A DNA stretch of 51,328 nt from an uncultured Paracoccaceae bacterium (GTDB lineage: Bacteria; Pseudomonadota; Alphaproteobacteria; Rhodobacterales; Rhodobacteraceae): NCBI GenBank assembly GCA_947311485.1, contig CAMZLM010000025.1, positions 1 to 51,328 of the forward strand, given 5' to 3'. A program made the translations under genes and the position numbers. The notes beneath the pieces were generated by a model, which saw only the letters and a program-made list of their open reading frames with translations, did not search any database and was not told the origin of the DNA. Of this stretch, positions 7,653-17,430 are shown in pieces. Numbering within the stretch: the stretch's first letter is position 1; every line of letters begins with the position of its first letter.

Positions 7653-8357
7653 TTACCAAACACTTGCCCGTTCCGTGCGGGACAGCGTGTGAATCAGCAG
7701 GTTTACCGCCACCGCCAGCCCGATCAGCACAAAGCCCAGCCCCATGGCAAAGGCAAAGTTTCCCTTGCCCGTTTCCAGTGAAATTGCCGTGGTCAAAACG
7801 CGGGTGGAATGGTCGATATTACCGCCCACAATCATAATTGCACCGACCTCGCCAATACCGCGCCCGAAACCGGCCAGCATTGCCGTTAACAGCGCTCGCC
7901 GCCCATCCCAGAGCAACGCCATAATCCGTTGGCGACGACTGGCTCCGAGCGAGATCAGCAAATCGTGGTATTCCGCCCAAAGATCCCGAATGGTCTGATG
8001 CGAAATAGAGGCAATCAGCGGCAGAATAATTATCACCTGCGCAATTATCATTGCTGTCGGCGTAAACAGCAGGTCCAGCACACCAAAAGGCCCGGAACGC
8101 GACAACAGCATATACACCAGCAAGCCCACCACCACCGGCGGCAGCCCCATCAGCGCATTCATCACCGCAATGGTGGCACGGCGAAACCGGAACCGGTTGA
8201 TCACCAACCACGCGCCAAGCGGCAGCCCGATAGCCGAGGCGATCACAACTGCCGTTAACGTCACCCGCAGCGACAGGCCGACGATTTCCAGCAGGTCAGA
8301 GTCCAGCGAAAAAATCAGGCGCGCGGCTTCGTACAGCCCTTGGGTAATTTCATTCAT
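7653..8357 (-). CDS. tupB: Tungstate ABC transporter permease
   Basis: A 234-residue inner-membrane permease with about five to six hydrophobic helices and the ABC-permease EAA-type loop (EYHDLLISLGASRRQR). A conserved GFGRGIGEVGAIMIVGGNI segment is typical of TupB/ModB proteins. I start at the second in-frame ATG (MNEITQGLYEAARLI), which matches the usual family N-terminus. The upstream ATG at 8381 would add eight residues. It is the first gene of the tupBCA operon and is divergent from the MFS gene, with ~70 nt between starts. Confidence 0.87.
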   Translation of the reverse strand: MNEITQGLYEAARLIFSLDSDLLEIVGLSLRVTLTAVVIASAIGLPLGAWLVINRFRFRRATIAVMNALMGLPPVVVGLLVYMLLSRSGPFGVLDLLFTPTAMIIAQVIIILPLIASISHQTIRDLWAEYHDLLISLGASRRQRIMALLWDGRRALLTAMLAGFGRGIGEVGAIMIVGGNIDHSTRVLTTAISLETGKGNFAFAMGLGFVLIGLAVAVNLLIHTLSRTERASVW

Positions 8358-8429
8358 CCGGCAAAAACCCCAACATTTCATTAACAGATTAAGCTTTTAT
8401 TTCACCACACAAGCGCCTAGATAAAAGCC

Positions 8430-9644
8430 ATGAACCTTATTGCGCTTCGTTCCAGACAGTTTCAACTCTATTTTGCCGGTGCGGTCTGTGCTGTCAACGG
8501 CATGTGGATTTTACGCATCGTGATTGGCTGGCTTTCATGGAAAATCACCGGCTCTGCCAGTTTCGTCGGCACGATTGCGGCGGTGTCCCTGATTCCGACG
8601 GTGATTTTCGGGCCGTTCTTTGGCGTGCTGGTGGATCGTAGCAATGTCCTGCGGGCCGCCTTTGTCACCAATATAGCCATGACCCTGTGTGTGGCGGCGC
8701 TGTTGGTGCTGGAAATCAATGATCGGGTCACCCCTGTCGCGCTGCTGGCAATTGCCTTTGCCATGGGGACAATTACCGCCGGCCATCATCCGGTGCGCCT
8801 GTCGCTCGGTCCTCGGCTGGTGAAATCCGATTATGTTGGTTCTGTGGTGGCGCTGGCCGCGCTGAACTTCAATCTGGCACGCCTGCTGAGCCCCGCGCTT
8901 GGCGGGGTATTGATTGACCGGTTGGGCATCCCGACAACCACGGCGATTATTCTGGGGGCTTTTGTGCCCAACCTGCTGGTACTGTCCCGCCTGACGCCAC
9001 GCGAAAAACGCCAACGCGCGGAACCGGAGCAGTTTTTTCAGGCATTGGCAGGCGGCGCGCGATACTTGTGGCAACGGCCTGAATTGCGATTGGTCATACT
9101 CGCCACTGCGGTGTTTTCTGTCGCGCTGCGCGGGGTTCTGGATGTGTTGCCGATCTTTGCTGACGGAGTATTCGGCCACGGGGCGATTGGCCTTGGCGAG
9201 TTGGGTTCCGCGGTCGGGGCCGGTGCGTTAAGCGCGGCCCTGATCAAGGCGTTCTGGATGGCCCCTGCCAGCCAGTCCAGAGGCGCGCTGTCCCCGTCCA
9301 ACAAAATCGTCGCCTTTGCCGGCATTGCAGCACTGGCGGTGCTGGGCGATACCGACATCTGGATGCTGGCGCTGGTCTGTGTGGCGGTGCTGGGGTTTGC
9401 CGTCACCCATCTGGGTGTGGGCATGCAGGCGCAAATTCAGGCCGAATTGCCCGACGACATGCGCGGGCGGGTGATGAGCATCTGGATCGTGGTCGGGCTT
9501 GGCGGTTCTGCGCTCGGGGCCTTTGGGCTTGGCCTGCTTTCGGATCACTTTGGCATGCCGGTTGCCGCCAGCGGTTTTGCCGTGGCGGGGGCGCTCGCGA
9601 TTGCGGCTATTATCACCGCCAACCCCAACAAAAAAACCGCATAA
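8430..9644 (+). CDS. MFS transporter (MFS_3-like)
   Basis: A 404-residue major facilitator superfamily protein with about 12 hydrophobic segments and the loop motif FGVLVDRSNVLRAA between helices 2 and 3. The best resemblance is to MFS_3-type exporters (enterobactin-exporter-like group). The substrate cannot be told from sequence. The SD is weak. The gene is monocistronic: tupB diverges upstream, and a leftward gene with its own terminator faces it downstream. Adjacency to tungstate genes may be coincidental. Confidence 0.8.
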   Translation: MNLIALRSRQFQLYFAGAVCAVNGMWILRIVIGWLSWKITGSASFVGTIAAVSLIPTVIFGPFFGVLVDRSNVLRAAFVTNIAMTLCVAALLVLEINDRVTPVALLAIAFAMGTITAGHHPVRLSLGPRLVKSDYVGSVVALAALNFNLARLLSPALGGVLIDRLGIPTTTAIILGAFVPNLLVLSRLTPREKRQRAEPEQFFQALAGGARYLWQRPELRLVILATAVFSVALRGVLDVLPIFADGVFGHGAIGLGELGSAVGAGALSAALIKAFWMAPASQSRGALSPSNKIVAFAGIAALAVLGDTDIWMLALVCVAVLGFAVTHLGVGMQAQIQAELPDDMRGRVMSIWIVVGLGGSALGAFGLGLLSDHFGMPVAASGFAVAGALAIAAIITANPNKKTA

Positions 9645-9670
9645 AAAAGCGGAGAGCTTTCGCCCTCCGC
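9644..9670 (-). terminator. Intrinsic terminator of nrdJ
   Basis: Read on the minus strand, GCGGAGGGC pairs with GCTCTCCGC (one G-U) around a GAAA tetraloop, followed by six T. This is a textbook intrinsic terminator located just past the nrdJ stop and touching the MFS stop. Confidence 0.85.
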
Positions 9671-9694
9671 CTAAGGTCTTGCCTGAGAAATAAT

Positions 9695-12600
9695 CTAGCT
9701 ACAGCCGCTTGTACCGCCGCAAGTGTTGCATTTCATGCAGGTGCCGTTGCGCACCAGCGTATAGTTGCCGCAATCGCCGCAGGCATCGCCTTCGTAGCCC
9801 TGCATCTTGGCCTTGGCACGGGCATCCATCCGCGGGGCCACAGGGGCGGCGGTGGTGCTCTCGGCAAAACCGGCTGCCGGCGTCATCACCGCTTCTGTAC
9901 CAGTACCGGCACCAAACAGCCCGCTCTGCCCGCCTTGCAGCACCATCAATTCCTGTGGCATCCGGTGGCGATGGAACCCGGGGGACACCACCTGTTTCAG
10001 CATCGCCATGGCATCATCAGAGGCCGGCGCGATGTTGAGCTGCCCTTCGCCCTGCCCCCGCCCGAGATCGTCGAAATGGTTGCCTTTGGGTTCCACATGC
10101 GCCAGATCCGTACGGTCCAGATAGCTGACCGCCAGCTCGCGGAAGATATAGTCCAGAATAGAGGTCGCATTCTTGATGCTGTCATTGCCCTGCACCATAC
10201 CTGCCGGTTCAAAACGGGTAAAGGTAAAGGCATCGACAAATTCATCCAGCGGCACGCCGTATTGCAAACCCACCGATACGGCGATGGCAAAGTTGTTCAT
10301 CATCGCACGGAAACCGGCACCTTCCTTGTGCATGTCGATAAAGATTTCGCCCAAATCGCCGTTTTCATATTCGCCGGTACGCAGGTACACTTTGTGCCCG
10401 CCAACAACCGCCTTTTGGGTATAGCCCTTGCGCCGGTCCGGCAGTTTTTCACGATCGCGGCGGCGGACTTCCTTGATGATCACTTTCTCGACGATTTTCT
10501 CCGCCAGAACCTGTGCGCGCTCCCCGTTCGGGGACTCGAGCAGAGCTTCTTCCAGCTCCTCGTCGTCCTCGATCAGGGCGCTTGCCAGCGGCTGGCTCAG
10601 CTTGGACCCGTCCCGATACAACGCATTGGCCTTGACCCCGAGCGACCAGCTCAGCTCATAGGCCTTTTGACAATCTTCAATGCTCGCGTCGCTCTGCATG
10701 TTGATGGTTTTTGAAATCGCACCGGAAATAAACGACTGTGCAGCTGCCATCATGGTGATATGGCTTTCAACTGACAAAAACCGTTTGCCGGTTTTGCCGC
10801 AGGCGTTGGCGCAATCAAATACGTTCAGGTGTTCGTCCTGCAAATGCGGCGCACCTTCCAGCGTCATTGCCCCGCAAATATGAATATTTGCCGTTTCAAC
10901 CTGCTGACGGGTGAACCCCAGATGGGTGAGCAAATCAAACGTCGGATTAGCCAGCAATTCATCGGGAATTCCCAGCGTCTTCTTGCAGAACTCCTCGCCC
11001 AGTGTCCATTGGTTAAACACAAAACGGATATCGAATGCCGTGGGCAGGGCGTCCTCGATCTTTTGCAATTCTTCTGGCCCGAACCCGTGCCCGACCAGCG
11101 TGTTGTGATTGATGTGCGGCGCATTACCCATAGAGCCGTGCCCCACCGCATAGGCGATGATTTCTTCGGCCTGCGCAGAACCATAGCCCAGCGTTTCCAG
11201 CGCGGCAGGCACCGATTGATTGATAATCTTGAAATAACCGCCACCGGCCAGTTTCTTGAATTTCACCAGCGCAAAATCCGGTTCGATCCCGGTGGTATCG
11301 CAATCCATCACCAGCCCGATTGTGCCGGTCGGAGCCACAACAGACACCTGCGCGTTGCGATAACCGTGGGCCTCGCCCAGTGTTACAGCTTCTTCCCAAA
11401 CGGTTTTGGCCAGTTCCACCAGCGTTAAATCAGGGCAGTTCACCTGATCCAGTGGCACCGGCATCACGTCCAGCCCTTCGTAGCCGGCAGTTTCGCCAAA
11501 GGCCGCGCGTTTGTGATTGCGCATCACCCGCAGCATGTGGTCGGCATTGTTCGCATAGCCCGCAAATGCCCCCAATTCACGCGCCATTTCGGCGGATGTA
11601 GCATAGGAAACACCGGTCATAATCGCGCTGAGCGCCCCGCACAGGGCGCGCCCCTCGTCGCTGTCATAGCCATAGCCCATATTCATCAGCAGCCCGCCGA
11701 TATTGGCATAGCCCAGCCCCAGCGTGCGGAATTTATAGGACAGCTCTGCAATCCGTGGTGACGGGAATTGCGCCATCAGCACAGAGGTTTCCAGCGTCAT
11801 CGTCCACAGACGGGTGGCATGCACATAGTCAGCAGCCTGAAATTCCCCGTCCTTGTAGAATTTCAACAGGTTCATCGACGCCAGATTACAGGCGGTATCG
11901 TCCAGAAACATATATTCCGAACACGGGTTTGATCCGCGAATGGCCCCGTCCTCGGGGCAGGTGTGCCACTGGTTGATGGTGTCGTGATACTGCACCCCCG
12001 GATCGGCACAGGCCCATGCGGCGTGGCCGATGTCTTCCCACAATTGACGCGCGGAAACGGTCTTGGCGACCTCGCCATCCGTGCGGCGCAGCAGTTCCCA
12101 TGGTTCGTCGTTCTGCGCGGCCTTCAGAAAGGCATTGGTCACCCGTACCGAGTTATTGGAATTCTGCCCCGACACCGTCAGATAGGCTTCTGAATCCCAG
12201 TCGGTATCATAGGTAGGGAATTCAATGTTGGTGAACCCCTGCTTGGCATATTGCAGCACCCGATTGACATAGGTTTCCGGGATCATCACCTTTTTCGCCG
12301 CACGAATGGCAGCTTTCAGGCCGGCGTTCTTTTTCGGGTCAAAGGCGGCTTCGCCCTCGCCATCCCAGTTGCGGATCGCTTTGAAAATCTCGTTCAGCTG
12401 CTGTTCGTGCATTTTGGAACCGGCCACAAGGGAAGCAACCTTTTGCTCCTCGCGCACTTTCCAGTTCACGAACTCCTCGATATCGGGATGATCCATGTCG
12501 CAGATCACCATCTTGGCCGCACGCCGTGTGGTGCCACCGGATTTGATCGCACCCGCCGCCCGATCACCGATTTTCAGGAAAGACATCAGGCCCGAGGATT

Positions 12601-13342
12601 TACCCCCGCCGCCCAGCGTTTCATTCGCCCCGCGTACCGAGCTGAAGTTGGTGCCGGTGCCGGAGCCGTATTTGAACAGGCGCGCCTCGCGCACCCACAG
12701 ATCCATGATGCCGCCGTCATTCACCAGATCATCCTCGACCGACTGAATAAAACAGGCATGGGGTTGGGGGTGCTCATAGGCGGATTTTGATTTCACCAGT
12801 TCACCGGTTTTATAATCCACATAGTGGTGGCCCTGACTTGGCCCATCAATACCATAGGCCCAGTGCAGGCCGGTGTTGAACCACTGTGGCGAATTGGGGG
12901 CCGCCATCTGTTTGGCCAGCATGAACCGCATTTCATCGTAATAGGCGCGCGCGTCTGTTTCCGTGTCAAACATGCCCCCCTTCCAGCCCCAATAGGCCCA
13001 AGTGCCGGCCAAACGGTCGAACACCTGCTTGGAGGAGGTCTCTCCCTCGTAAATCTTGCCGGCTTTGGCCTGTGCTTTGGTATCGGGAACCGAACGCCAC
13101 AGGAATTCGGGAACACCCTTTTCCTTGACCTTTTTCAGATGCGTCGGCACGCCGGCCTTGCGAAAATATTTCTGGGCAATCACATCGGCTGCAACCTGCG
13201 ACCAGGCTTCGGGGACTTCTACATTGTCCAGAGAAAACACCACGGACCCGTCCGGATTACGAATTTCCGATGTGGTCTTGTGGAATGCAATGTTCGCGTA
13301 AGCATCCTGATTCTGTTGCGTGAATCGCCGTTCGATTTTCAT
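9695..13342 (-). CDS. nrdJ: Adenosylcobalamin-dependent ribonucleotide reductase (class II)
   Basis: A 1215-residue class II ribonucleotide reductase that makes deoxyribonucleotides using adenosylcobalamin, so it works with or without oxygen. It has the normal large alphaproteobacterial length. Recognisable parts are the catalytic-barrel motifs [20 protein letters not shown] and [19 protein letters not shown], and a C-terminal zinc-finger-like tail [23 protein letters not shown] ending in CS redox cysteines. Start is ATG with a GGGACAG SD. Paired NrdR boxes lie ~100-150 nt upstream and an intrinsic terminator follows. The B12 requirement ties it functionally to the riboswitch-controlled CbiM elsewhere in the window. 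Confidence 0.96.
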   Translation of the reverse strand: MKIERRFTQQNQDAYANIAFHKTTSEIRNPDGSVVFSLDNVEVPEAWSQVAADVIAQKYFRKAGVPTHLKKVKEKGVPEFLWRSVPDTKAQAKAGKIYEGETSSKQVFDRLAGTWAYWGWKGGMFDTETDARAYYDEMRFMLAKQMAAPNSPQWFNTGLHWAYGIDGPSQGHHYVDYKTGELVKSKSAYEHPQPHACFIQSVEDDLVNDGGIMDLWVREARLFKYGSGTGTNFSSVRGANETLGGGGKSSGLMSFLKIGDRAAGAIKSGGTTRRAAKMVICDMDHPDIEEFVNWKVREEQKVASLVAGSKMHEQQLNEIFKAIRNWDGEGEAAFDPKKNAGLKAAIRAAKKVMIPETYVNRVLQYAKQGFTNIEFPTYDTDWDSEAYLTVSGQNSNNSVRVTNAFLKAAQNDEPWELLRRTDGEVAKTVSARQLWEDIGHAAWACADPGVQYHDTINQWHTCPEDGAIRGSNPCSEYMFLDDTACNLASMNLLKFYKDGEFQAADYVHATRLWTMTLETSVLMAQFPSPRIAELSYKFRTLGLGYANIGGLLMNMGYGYDSDEGRALCGALSAIMTGVSYATSAEMARELGAFAGYANNADHMLRVMRNHKRAAFGETAGYEGLDVMPVPLDQVNCPDLTLVELAKTVWEEAVTLGEAHGYRNAQVSVVAPTGTIGLVMDCDTTGIEPDFALVKFKKLAGGGYFKIINQSVPAALETLGYGSAQAEEIIAYAVGHGSMGNAPHINHNTLVGHGFGPEELQKIEDALPTAFDIRFVFNQWTLGEEFCKKTLGIPDELLANPTFDLLTHLGFTRQQVETANIHICGAMTLEGAPHLQDEHLNVFDCANACGKTGKRFLSVESHITMMAAAQSFISGAISKTINMQSDASIEDCQKAYELSWSLGVKANALYRDGSKLSQPLASALIEDDEELEEALLESPNGERAQVLAEKIVEKVIIKEVRRRDREKLPDRRKGYTQKAVVGGHKVYLRTGEYENGDLGEIFIDMHKEGAGFRAMMNNFAIAVSVGLQYGVPLDEFVDAFTFTRFEPAGMVQGNDSIKNATSILDYIFRELAVSYLDRTDLAHVEPKGNHFDDLGRGQGEGQLNIAPASDDAMAMLKQVVSPGFHRHRMPQELMVLQGGQSGLFGAGTGTEAVMTPAAGFAESTTAAPVAPRMDARAKAKMQGYEGDACGDCGNYTLVRNGTCMKCNTCGGTSGCS

Positions 13343-13444
13343 TTACTGTCCCAGTTCTTTAGAAATAACGAAAAACCTTACCGAACGGTTGATCCGCCGC
13401 GTGTATATTCTTCGTTTTAGTTTGTTCCCAATCGTTTGGCCTGA

Positions 13445-13460
13445 CCACTATATCTAGTGG
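13445..13460. promoter_or_regulatory. NrdR box 1 (proximal)
   Basis: CCACTATATCTAGTGG closely matches the NrdR consensus (ACACWATATATWGTGT-like), with perfect CCACTA/TAGTGG arms. NrdR represses ribonucleotide reductase genes in response to ATP/dATP. Confidence 0.75.
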
Positions 13461-13475
13461 AAGCCCCTAACACTC

Positions 13476-13491
13476 ACACAAATTGTACCAG
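13476..13491. promoter_or_regulatory. NrdR box 2 (distal, weaker)
   Basis: ACACAAATTGTACCAG keeps one good ACACAA half-site, with its centre 31 bp from box 1. That is three helical turns, the spacing known for cooperative NrdR box pairs. The second half is degenerate. Confidence 0.6.
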
Positions 13492-13840
13492 CTTCCACGT
13501 CGGGTCAATCAAATTTTTTGCCTATTTGTTAAAAACCATCTTGACGAAACCCGTTTGCGACACGTCCGCCGGAACCCGCCATTCTCTTGTCCGCTGCAAT
13601 TTTCCGCCAACCCTGCCAAACTCTTAAAAAAAAGCGAGCCGCGCAAAATGTCGCCGTCATAATTTACCGGAGAATCAAAAGTTAATGCATCGAAAATAAA
13701 TTTATATCCCCTCAGGAATGGCGATTTTTTGCCACAGCCTGCAACTGTGCCAAAACAGCCAAGCCCGCACAGGATAATCCGGCGAGCCGGAACACAGGTG
13801 CCGCCGCGATATAGGGTGATAACAAATATGGAAATTTTAC

Positions 13841-13917
13841 TGGTCGGGGCGGCGAGATTCGAACTCACGACCCCCTGTACCCAAAACAGGTGCGCTACCA
13901 GACTGCGCCACGCCCCG
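13841..13917 (-). tRNA. tRNA-Pro (anticodon TGG)
   Basis: The full cloverleaf is readable on the minus strand. The acceptor CGGGGCG/CGCCCCG is perfect, the D stem is GCGC/GCGC, and the anticodon stem CCTGT/ACAGG encloses TTTGGGT with anticodon TGG. The T arm GTGAG/CTCGC has TTCGAAT in the loop. Discriminator A and an encoded CCA end complete it, for a total of 77 nt. Confidence 0.97.
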
Positions 13918-14010
13918 ATCAGTGGAGGCGGTTTACAACCAAGTTTCCGGATTGAAAACCCCTAAAACACACAGAGTAAAAAATGTTGTGCATTTTTTTC
14001 GGCAACCGCT

Positions 14011-14538
14011 TTATTCACAGGGCCAAATCGCCTTTGTTGCCGCAAAATCCGGGTGCCGCATCTGGGCACCCAGCGGGATGCCCAGCTTACGCACAAGGCC
14101 GCCGTTGACCTCCAACACCGCCAAAACACCGTCGCCACCGGGAATCGGCGTCAGGTCACCGGGAATCGCCTGTTCGTGGATCGCCGATACGGTGCCGGTT
14201 TCATCCAGAAAGATCATATCCAGCGGGATCAGGGTGTTTTTCATCCAGAATGCCACACTGGCCGGTTTCGGATACACAAACAGCATGCCGGAAAATCGTG
14301 GCATGCTTTCGCGAAACATTAACCCGCGGGCGCGTTCCTCAAAGTCGTCGGCCAGCTCGATGGCGAAACGGGCCTTGCCGCCCTGCCACCGCAAATCCAC
14401 ATGGTCCGGATCGCATTGCGCGGCAAAACCACTGCCGGGCAATGCCGACAACCATAATATCGTAAAGAAGGAGAAAAAAGCGGGCCTAGCTTTGCGCGGC
14501 GAAATCCCATGCGCGCACTTCGACGGCCATTTGGCCAC
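14011..14538 (-). CDS. DUF192 secreted protein
   Basis: About 175 residues, of which the last ~140 are a DUF192 domain. Conserved elements are ERARGLMFRESMP, GMLFVYP, FWMKNTLIPLDMIFLD and GGVLAVLEVNGG-like repeats. A hydrophobic segment (FFSFFTILWLSALPGSGFAAQ) just before it is a signal peptide, so the domain is periplasmic. No ATG lies between the preceding cold-shock stop and the signal peptide. The best in-frame start I find is a GTG at 14538 inside the cold-shock gene, giving ~50 nt overlap. The start is therefore uncertain. The function of DUF192 is not established. Confidence 0.8.
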   Translation of the reverse strand: MAKWPSKCAHGISPRKARPAFFSFFTILWLSALPGSGFAAQCDPDHVDLRWQGGKARFAIELADDFEERARGLMFRESMPRFSGMLFVYPKPASVAFWMKNTLIPLDMIFLDETGTVSAIHEQAIPGDLTPIPGGDGVLAVLEVNGGLVRKLGIPLGAQMRHPDFAATKAIWPCE

Positions 14539-15001
14539 GCGGGCCTTGTGCTGTGCGGACACAGACAGCTTCGCCTTGAACCAGTTCAGACATTCCATAG
14601 GCACGCAGGACCTCCATATGCACAAAAACGTCGTCATTGTGTTGAAAGACGTTCACAAAGCCAAAACCCTTGACCTTATCAAACCATTTTACCCGTGCCG
14701 GTGTCAAAGGCTGCGACGGATCAATTGAATCAAAGTCGATCCCCAAATCGGGAACCCCGCGCAAAATCGCTTGCGGGTCGATTTCGGGGATATCCAGTTC
14801 AAGGATTTCGGTTGCCTGCAAGCCACGCTGACTCTCGGCAACGGTCACGGTTATGCGCGTCCCCTCGACAATCGAGCTGTGCCCGTAATTCCGCAAAACA
14901 TTGGCATGCAACAAAATATCGTTTCCGCCTTCATCGTCTGCGATAAAGCCGAAACCCTTGTTGCCATCAAACCATTTAATACTGCCCGACTTGGTCGTCA
15001 T
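14486..15001 (-). CDS. Cold-shock protein with two CSD domains
   Basis: A 171-residue protein with two cold-shock domains that bind single-stranded RNA/DNA. The first starts at GSIKWFDGNKGFGFI (about 6-20) and the second at ARVKWFDKVKGFGFV (about 105-120). Each carries the RNP1 aromatic core. The tandem form is common in alphaproteobacteria. The start ATG has GGAG six nt upstream; a GTG five codons earlier is a weaker alternative. The DUF192 gene overlaps its 3' end, suggesting coupling. Confidence 0.92.
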   Translation of the reverse strand: MTTKSGSIKWFDGNKGFGFIADDEGGNDILLHANVLRNYGHSSIVEGTRITVTVAESQRGLQATEILELDIPEIDPQAILRGVPDLGIDFDSIDPSQPLTPARVKWFDKVKGFGFVNVFQHNDDVFVHMEVLRAYGMSELVQGEAVCVRTAQGPRGQMAVEVRAWDFAAQS

Positions 15002-15159
15002 GTTGTTCTCCACCACTTAGGGTAAGCTTATGAACAAGTGCAGGGAATCTCAAGCTAAACACGCCGCAATATGCAATTATTTTACATTATTTGCGTCATT
15101 TAGGCCGAAACCTCCTAAAAAGTAGTTCGATATGCCTGCGGATTTTAGGCCATCCACAA

Positions 15160-15783
15160 TTACGGGTTGAGCCTTACAACCTTCCAATGCCCAGAAGGTT
15201 CAGTTCTGCGCCACACGAACCGGTCATGCAAACGATTTGCCCCGTCGCTCCAGAACTCGATTTCCGTCGGGATCAGGCGATAGCCCCCCCAAAATGGTGG
15301 TCGCTGGGGGTTCAGTCCCTTTTGCAGTGCCACCTTTGCGGCCTCCGCCATCAAATGGCCACGCGACGTCAGCGGCTGTGATTGATCCGAGGCCCAAGCC
15401 CCCAAGCGGCTCTTGAGAGAACGCGAATTATAATAGTCATCCGCCTTTGGCCCATCTTCGCGGCTGATCGTTCCCCGAACCCGGATTTGTCGGCGCAGTG
15501 ATTTCCAATGCATCACAAACGCGCCCTTGCCCGCCTGATCCAGTTCTTGCGCCTTGGCACTTCCGTAATTGGTGTAGAACACAAAGGCATCCGGTTCGAT
15601 TTCCTTCAGCAACACCATGCGCACATTCGGCATGCCGTCCGCATCGACCGTCGCCAGCGCAATCGCATTGGGGTCATTCGGTTCGGTTTTTTCCGCCTCT
15701 GCCAGCCATTTTTGCGCAATCGCAAACGGATCATCATCGGCAAAAATACCACTACGTTTTTCGTGCAGATCATTTGGTTTCAA
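15160..15783 (-). CDS. pdxH: Pyridoxine/pyridoxamine 5'-phosphate oxidase
   Basis: A 207-residue FMN enzyme oxidising pyridoxine/pyridoxamine 5'-phosphate to pyridoxal 5'-phosphate. Motifs are [40 protein letters not shown] (FMN/phosphate site), and the C-terminal [17 protein letters not shown], which matches the PNPOx dimer region. I start at a TTG directly downstream of a consensus AAGGAGGT; the frame runs further up but without SD or conservation. It is divergent from fabI, ~150 nt apart. Confidence 0.95.
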   Translation of the reverse strand: MKPNDLHEKRSGIFADDDPFAIAQKWLAEAEKTEPNDPNAIALATVDADGMPNVRMVLLKEIEPDAFVFYTNYGSAKAQELDQAGKGAFVMHWKSLRRQIRVRGTISREDGPKADDYYNSRSLKSRLGAWASDQSQPLTSRGHLMAEAAKVALQKGLNPQRPPFWGGYRLIPTEIEFWSDGANRLHDRFVWRRTEPSGHWKVVRLNP

Positions 15784-15933
15784 AAGGGACCTCCTTTTAC
15801 TGGTTTTCAATATGGCGCATTCCCCGCGCGGGTCCAGCAAAAAACAGACTGCACGGCTGCTTTCTCACCCTTGCAGGGCTGCGACTGTTCCCTTAAACCT
15901 AACGGATCACATTACCCGCTAAGGACAAGGTTT

Positions 15934-16752
15934 ATGAGCACAGGAATCATGCAAGGCAAACGTGGCCTTATTATGGGCGTCGCCAACAACAAATCGATTG
16001 CATGGGGCATTGCACAAGCCTGCCATGAACAGGGCGCGGAACTCGCGTTTTCCTTTCAGGGCGAAGCCTTGGGTAAACGGGTGCGACCTCTGGCCGAAAG
16101 CATCGGGTCCGATATGGTTATCGAATGCGATGTAACAGACACCGCGTCAATGGATGCGCTTTTTGCAGAGCTGGAAGAAAAATGGGGCACGCTGGATTTC
16201 GTAGTCCACGCCATCGGCTTTTCCGACAAAAACGAATTGCGCGGTCGCTATGTCGAAACCAGCGCGGAAAACTTCCGTATGACCATGGATATTTCGGTCT
16301 ATTCCTTTACCGCTGTGGCCCAGCGCGCGGAAAAGCTGATGCCGGATGGTGGCGCGCTTCTGACCCTTACTTATTACGGTGCCGAAATGGTAATGCCGCA
16401 TTACAATGTGATGGGCGTGGCCAAAGCGGGGCTTGAGGCCTCGGTCAAATATCTGGCCATGGACCTCGGCCCGAAGAACATCCGCGTCAACGCGCTGTCG
16501 GCGGGGCCGATCAAAACTCTGGCCGCCTCGGGCATTGGCGATTTCCGCTATATCCTGAAATGGAACGAACTGAACTCCCCACTGCGCCGCAATGTTACTA
16601 CGGCGGACGTTGGCAAATCCGGCATGTATCTGTGTTCCGATCTGTCATCGGGCGTCACCGGCGAAAACCACCATGTGGATGCGGGCTACCACGTGGTCGG
16701 GATGAAGGCCGAAGACGCGCCGGATATCGACGTGGTCACAGGCCGCAAGTAA
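15934..16752 (+). CDS. fabI: Enoyl-[acyl-carrier-protein] reductase
   Basis: A 272-residue NADH-dependent enoyl-ACP reductase performing the last step of fatty acid elongation. The N-terminal cofactor motif is GVANNKSIAWGIA. Catalytic Tyr157 and Lys164 lie in HYNVMGVAK, the FabI-style Y-x6-K arrangement. The C-terminal SDLSSGVTGENHHVDAGYH block is typical. The frame is open upstream to 15508 but only the ATG at 15934 gives the family start. It is the first gene of a tightly packed run (TAATG overlap with the next gene). Confidence 0.96.
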   Translation: MSTGIMQGKRGLIMGVANNKSIAWGIAQACHEQGAELAFSFQGEALGKRVRPLAESIGSDMVIECDVTDTASMDALFAELEEKWGTLDFVVHAIGFSDKNELRGRYVETSAENFRMTMDISVYSFTAVAQRAEKLMPDGGALLTLTYYGAEMVMPHYNVMGVAKAGLEASVKYLAMDLGPKNIRVNALSAGPIKTLAASGIGDFRYILKWNELNSPLRRNVTTADVGKSGMYLCSDLSSGVTGENHHVDAGYHVVGMKAEDAPDIDVVTGRK

Positions 16753-17363
16753 TGATCTGGGCGTTTGCGACATTTACACTGGCCAGCCTGCTGGCCGTCG
16801 CAAGCCCCGGCCCTGCGTTCATCGCGATTTCCCACACAGCCCTGAACCGGTCACGGGCAGAGGCAATGGCCTTTGCGATCGGTCTTGCCTGTATCGCCGC
16901 TTTCTGGTGCGCGCTGGCGCTGTTTGGCCTGACCGCCATTTTTGCGCTGGTGCCTTGGCTGTATGGAGCAATGAAGCTGGCGGGCGGGGCCTATCTGGTC
17001 TGGCTGGCCGTGAAAATCTGGCGCGGGGCCGCAGCACCGCTGCCCGCCAGCACCGCCAAACCGCGCCATGGCATATGGGCGTTTTTCAGCGGCTGCGCGG
17101 TGAACCTGACCAATCCCAAAGGCGTGTTGTTTGCCGGCACCATCCTGCTCGCGATTTTCCCTGCCGATATGATGCTCATGCAAAAATTGCTGGTGCTGGG
17201 CATCCTGCTTGTCGTGGAAATCTGCTTTTACTCTGCGCTTGTTTTCTGGCTGTCCCGTGCCAACGCCCGCGCGACCTATATGCGCGCCAAACGCTGGGTC
17301 GACCGCGCGGCGGGGGGTGTTCTGGGGGCTTTGGGGCTAAACTTCCTGTTGTCCCGTAACTGA
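16752..17363 (+). CDS. LysE family amino-acid exporter
   Basis: A 203-residue inner-membrane protein with about six hydrophobic helices and the LysE/RhtB signature [18 protein letters not shown] near the N-terminus, plus [11 protein letters not shown] in the middle. It probably exports an amino acid or small metabolite; the substrate is unknown. The start overlaps the fabI stop by one nucleotide, implying co-translation despite the unrelated function. Confidence 0.88.
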   Translation: MIWAFATFTLASLLAVASPGPAFIAISHTALNRSRAEAMAFAIGLACIAAFWCALALFGLTAIFALVPWLYGAMKLAGGAYLVWLAVKIWRGAAAPLPASTAKPRHGIWAFFSGCAVNLTNPKGVLFAGTILLAIFPADMMLMQKLLVLGILLVVEICFYSALVFWLSRANARATYMRAKRWVDRAAGGVLGALGLNFLLSRN

Positions 17364-17430
17364 CCCCTTCCAGTTTTTGCCAACACCCTGTATCAAGACG
17401 CGATATCGCAACAAACAAAGAGTCGCTGCC

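Larger units (their letters stand above)
13343..13840. other. Long regulatory intergenic region upstream of nrdJ
   Basis: About 500 nt lie between nrdJ and tRNA-Pro, both leftward. The nrdJ-proximal part carries two NrdR-type boxes. The remainder (about 13500-13840) is AT-rich. It contains open frames on both strands without an SD or protein-family character, which I do not call as genes. Confidence 0.5.

Noticed and set aside
13509-13868. 119-residue minus-strand ORF reading across tRNA-Pro
   Set aside because: Overlaps a clear tRNA and has no SD or recognisable domain.
13729-13965. 78-residue plus-strand ORF across tRNA-Pro
   Set aside because: Opposite strand of a tRNA, no SD, no family character; tRNA-derived ORFs of this kind are common annotation errors.
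15508-15933. Upstream extension of the fabI reading frame
   Set aside because: It runs antisense through pdxH; the family start and spacing to the upstream GGACAAGG fit only the ATG at 15934.
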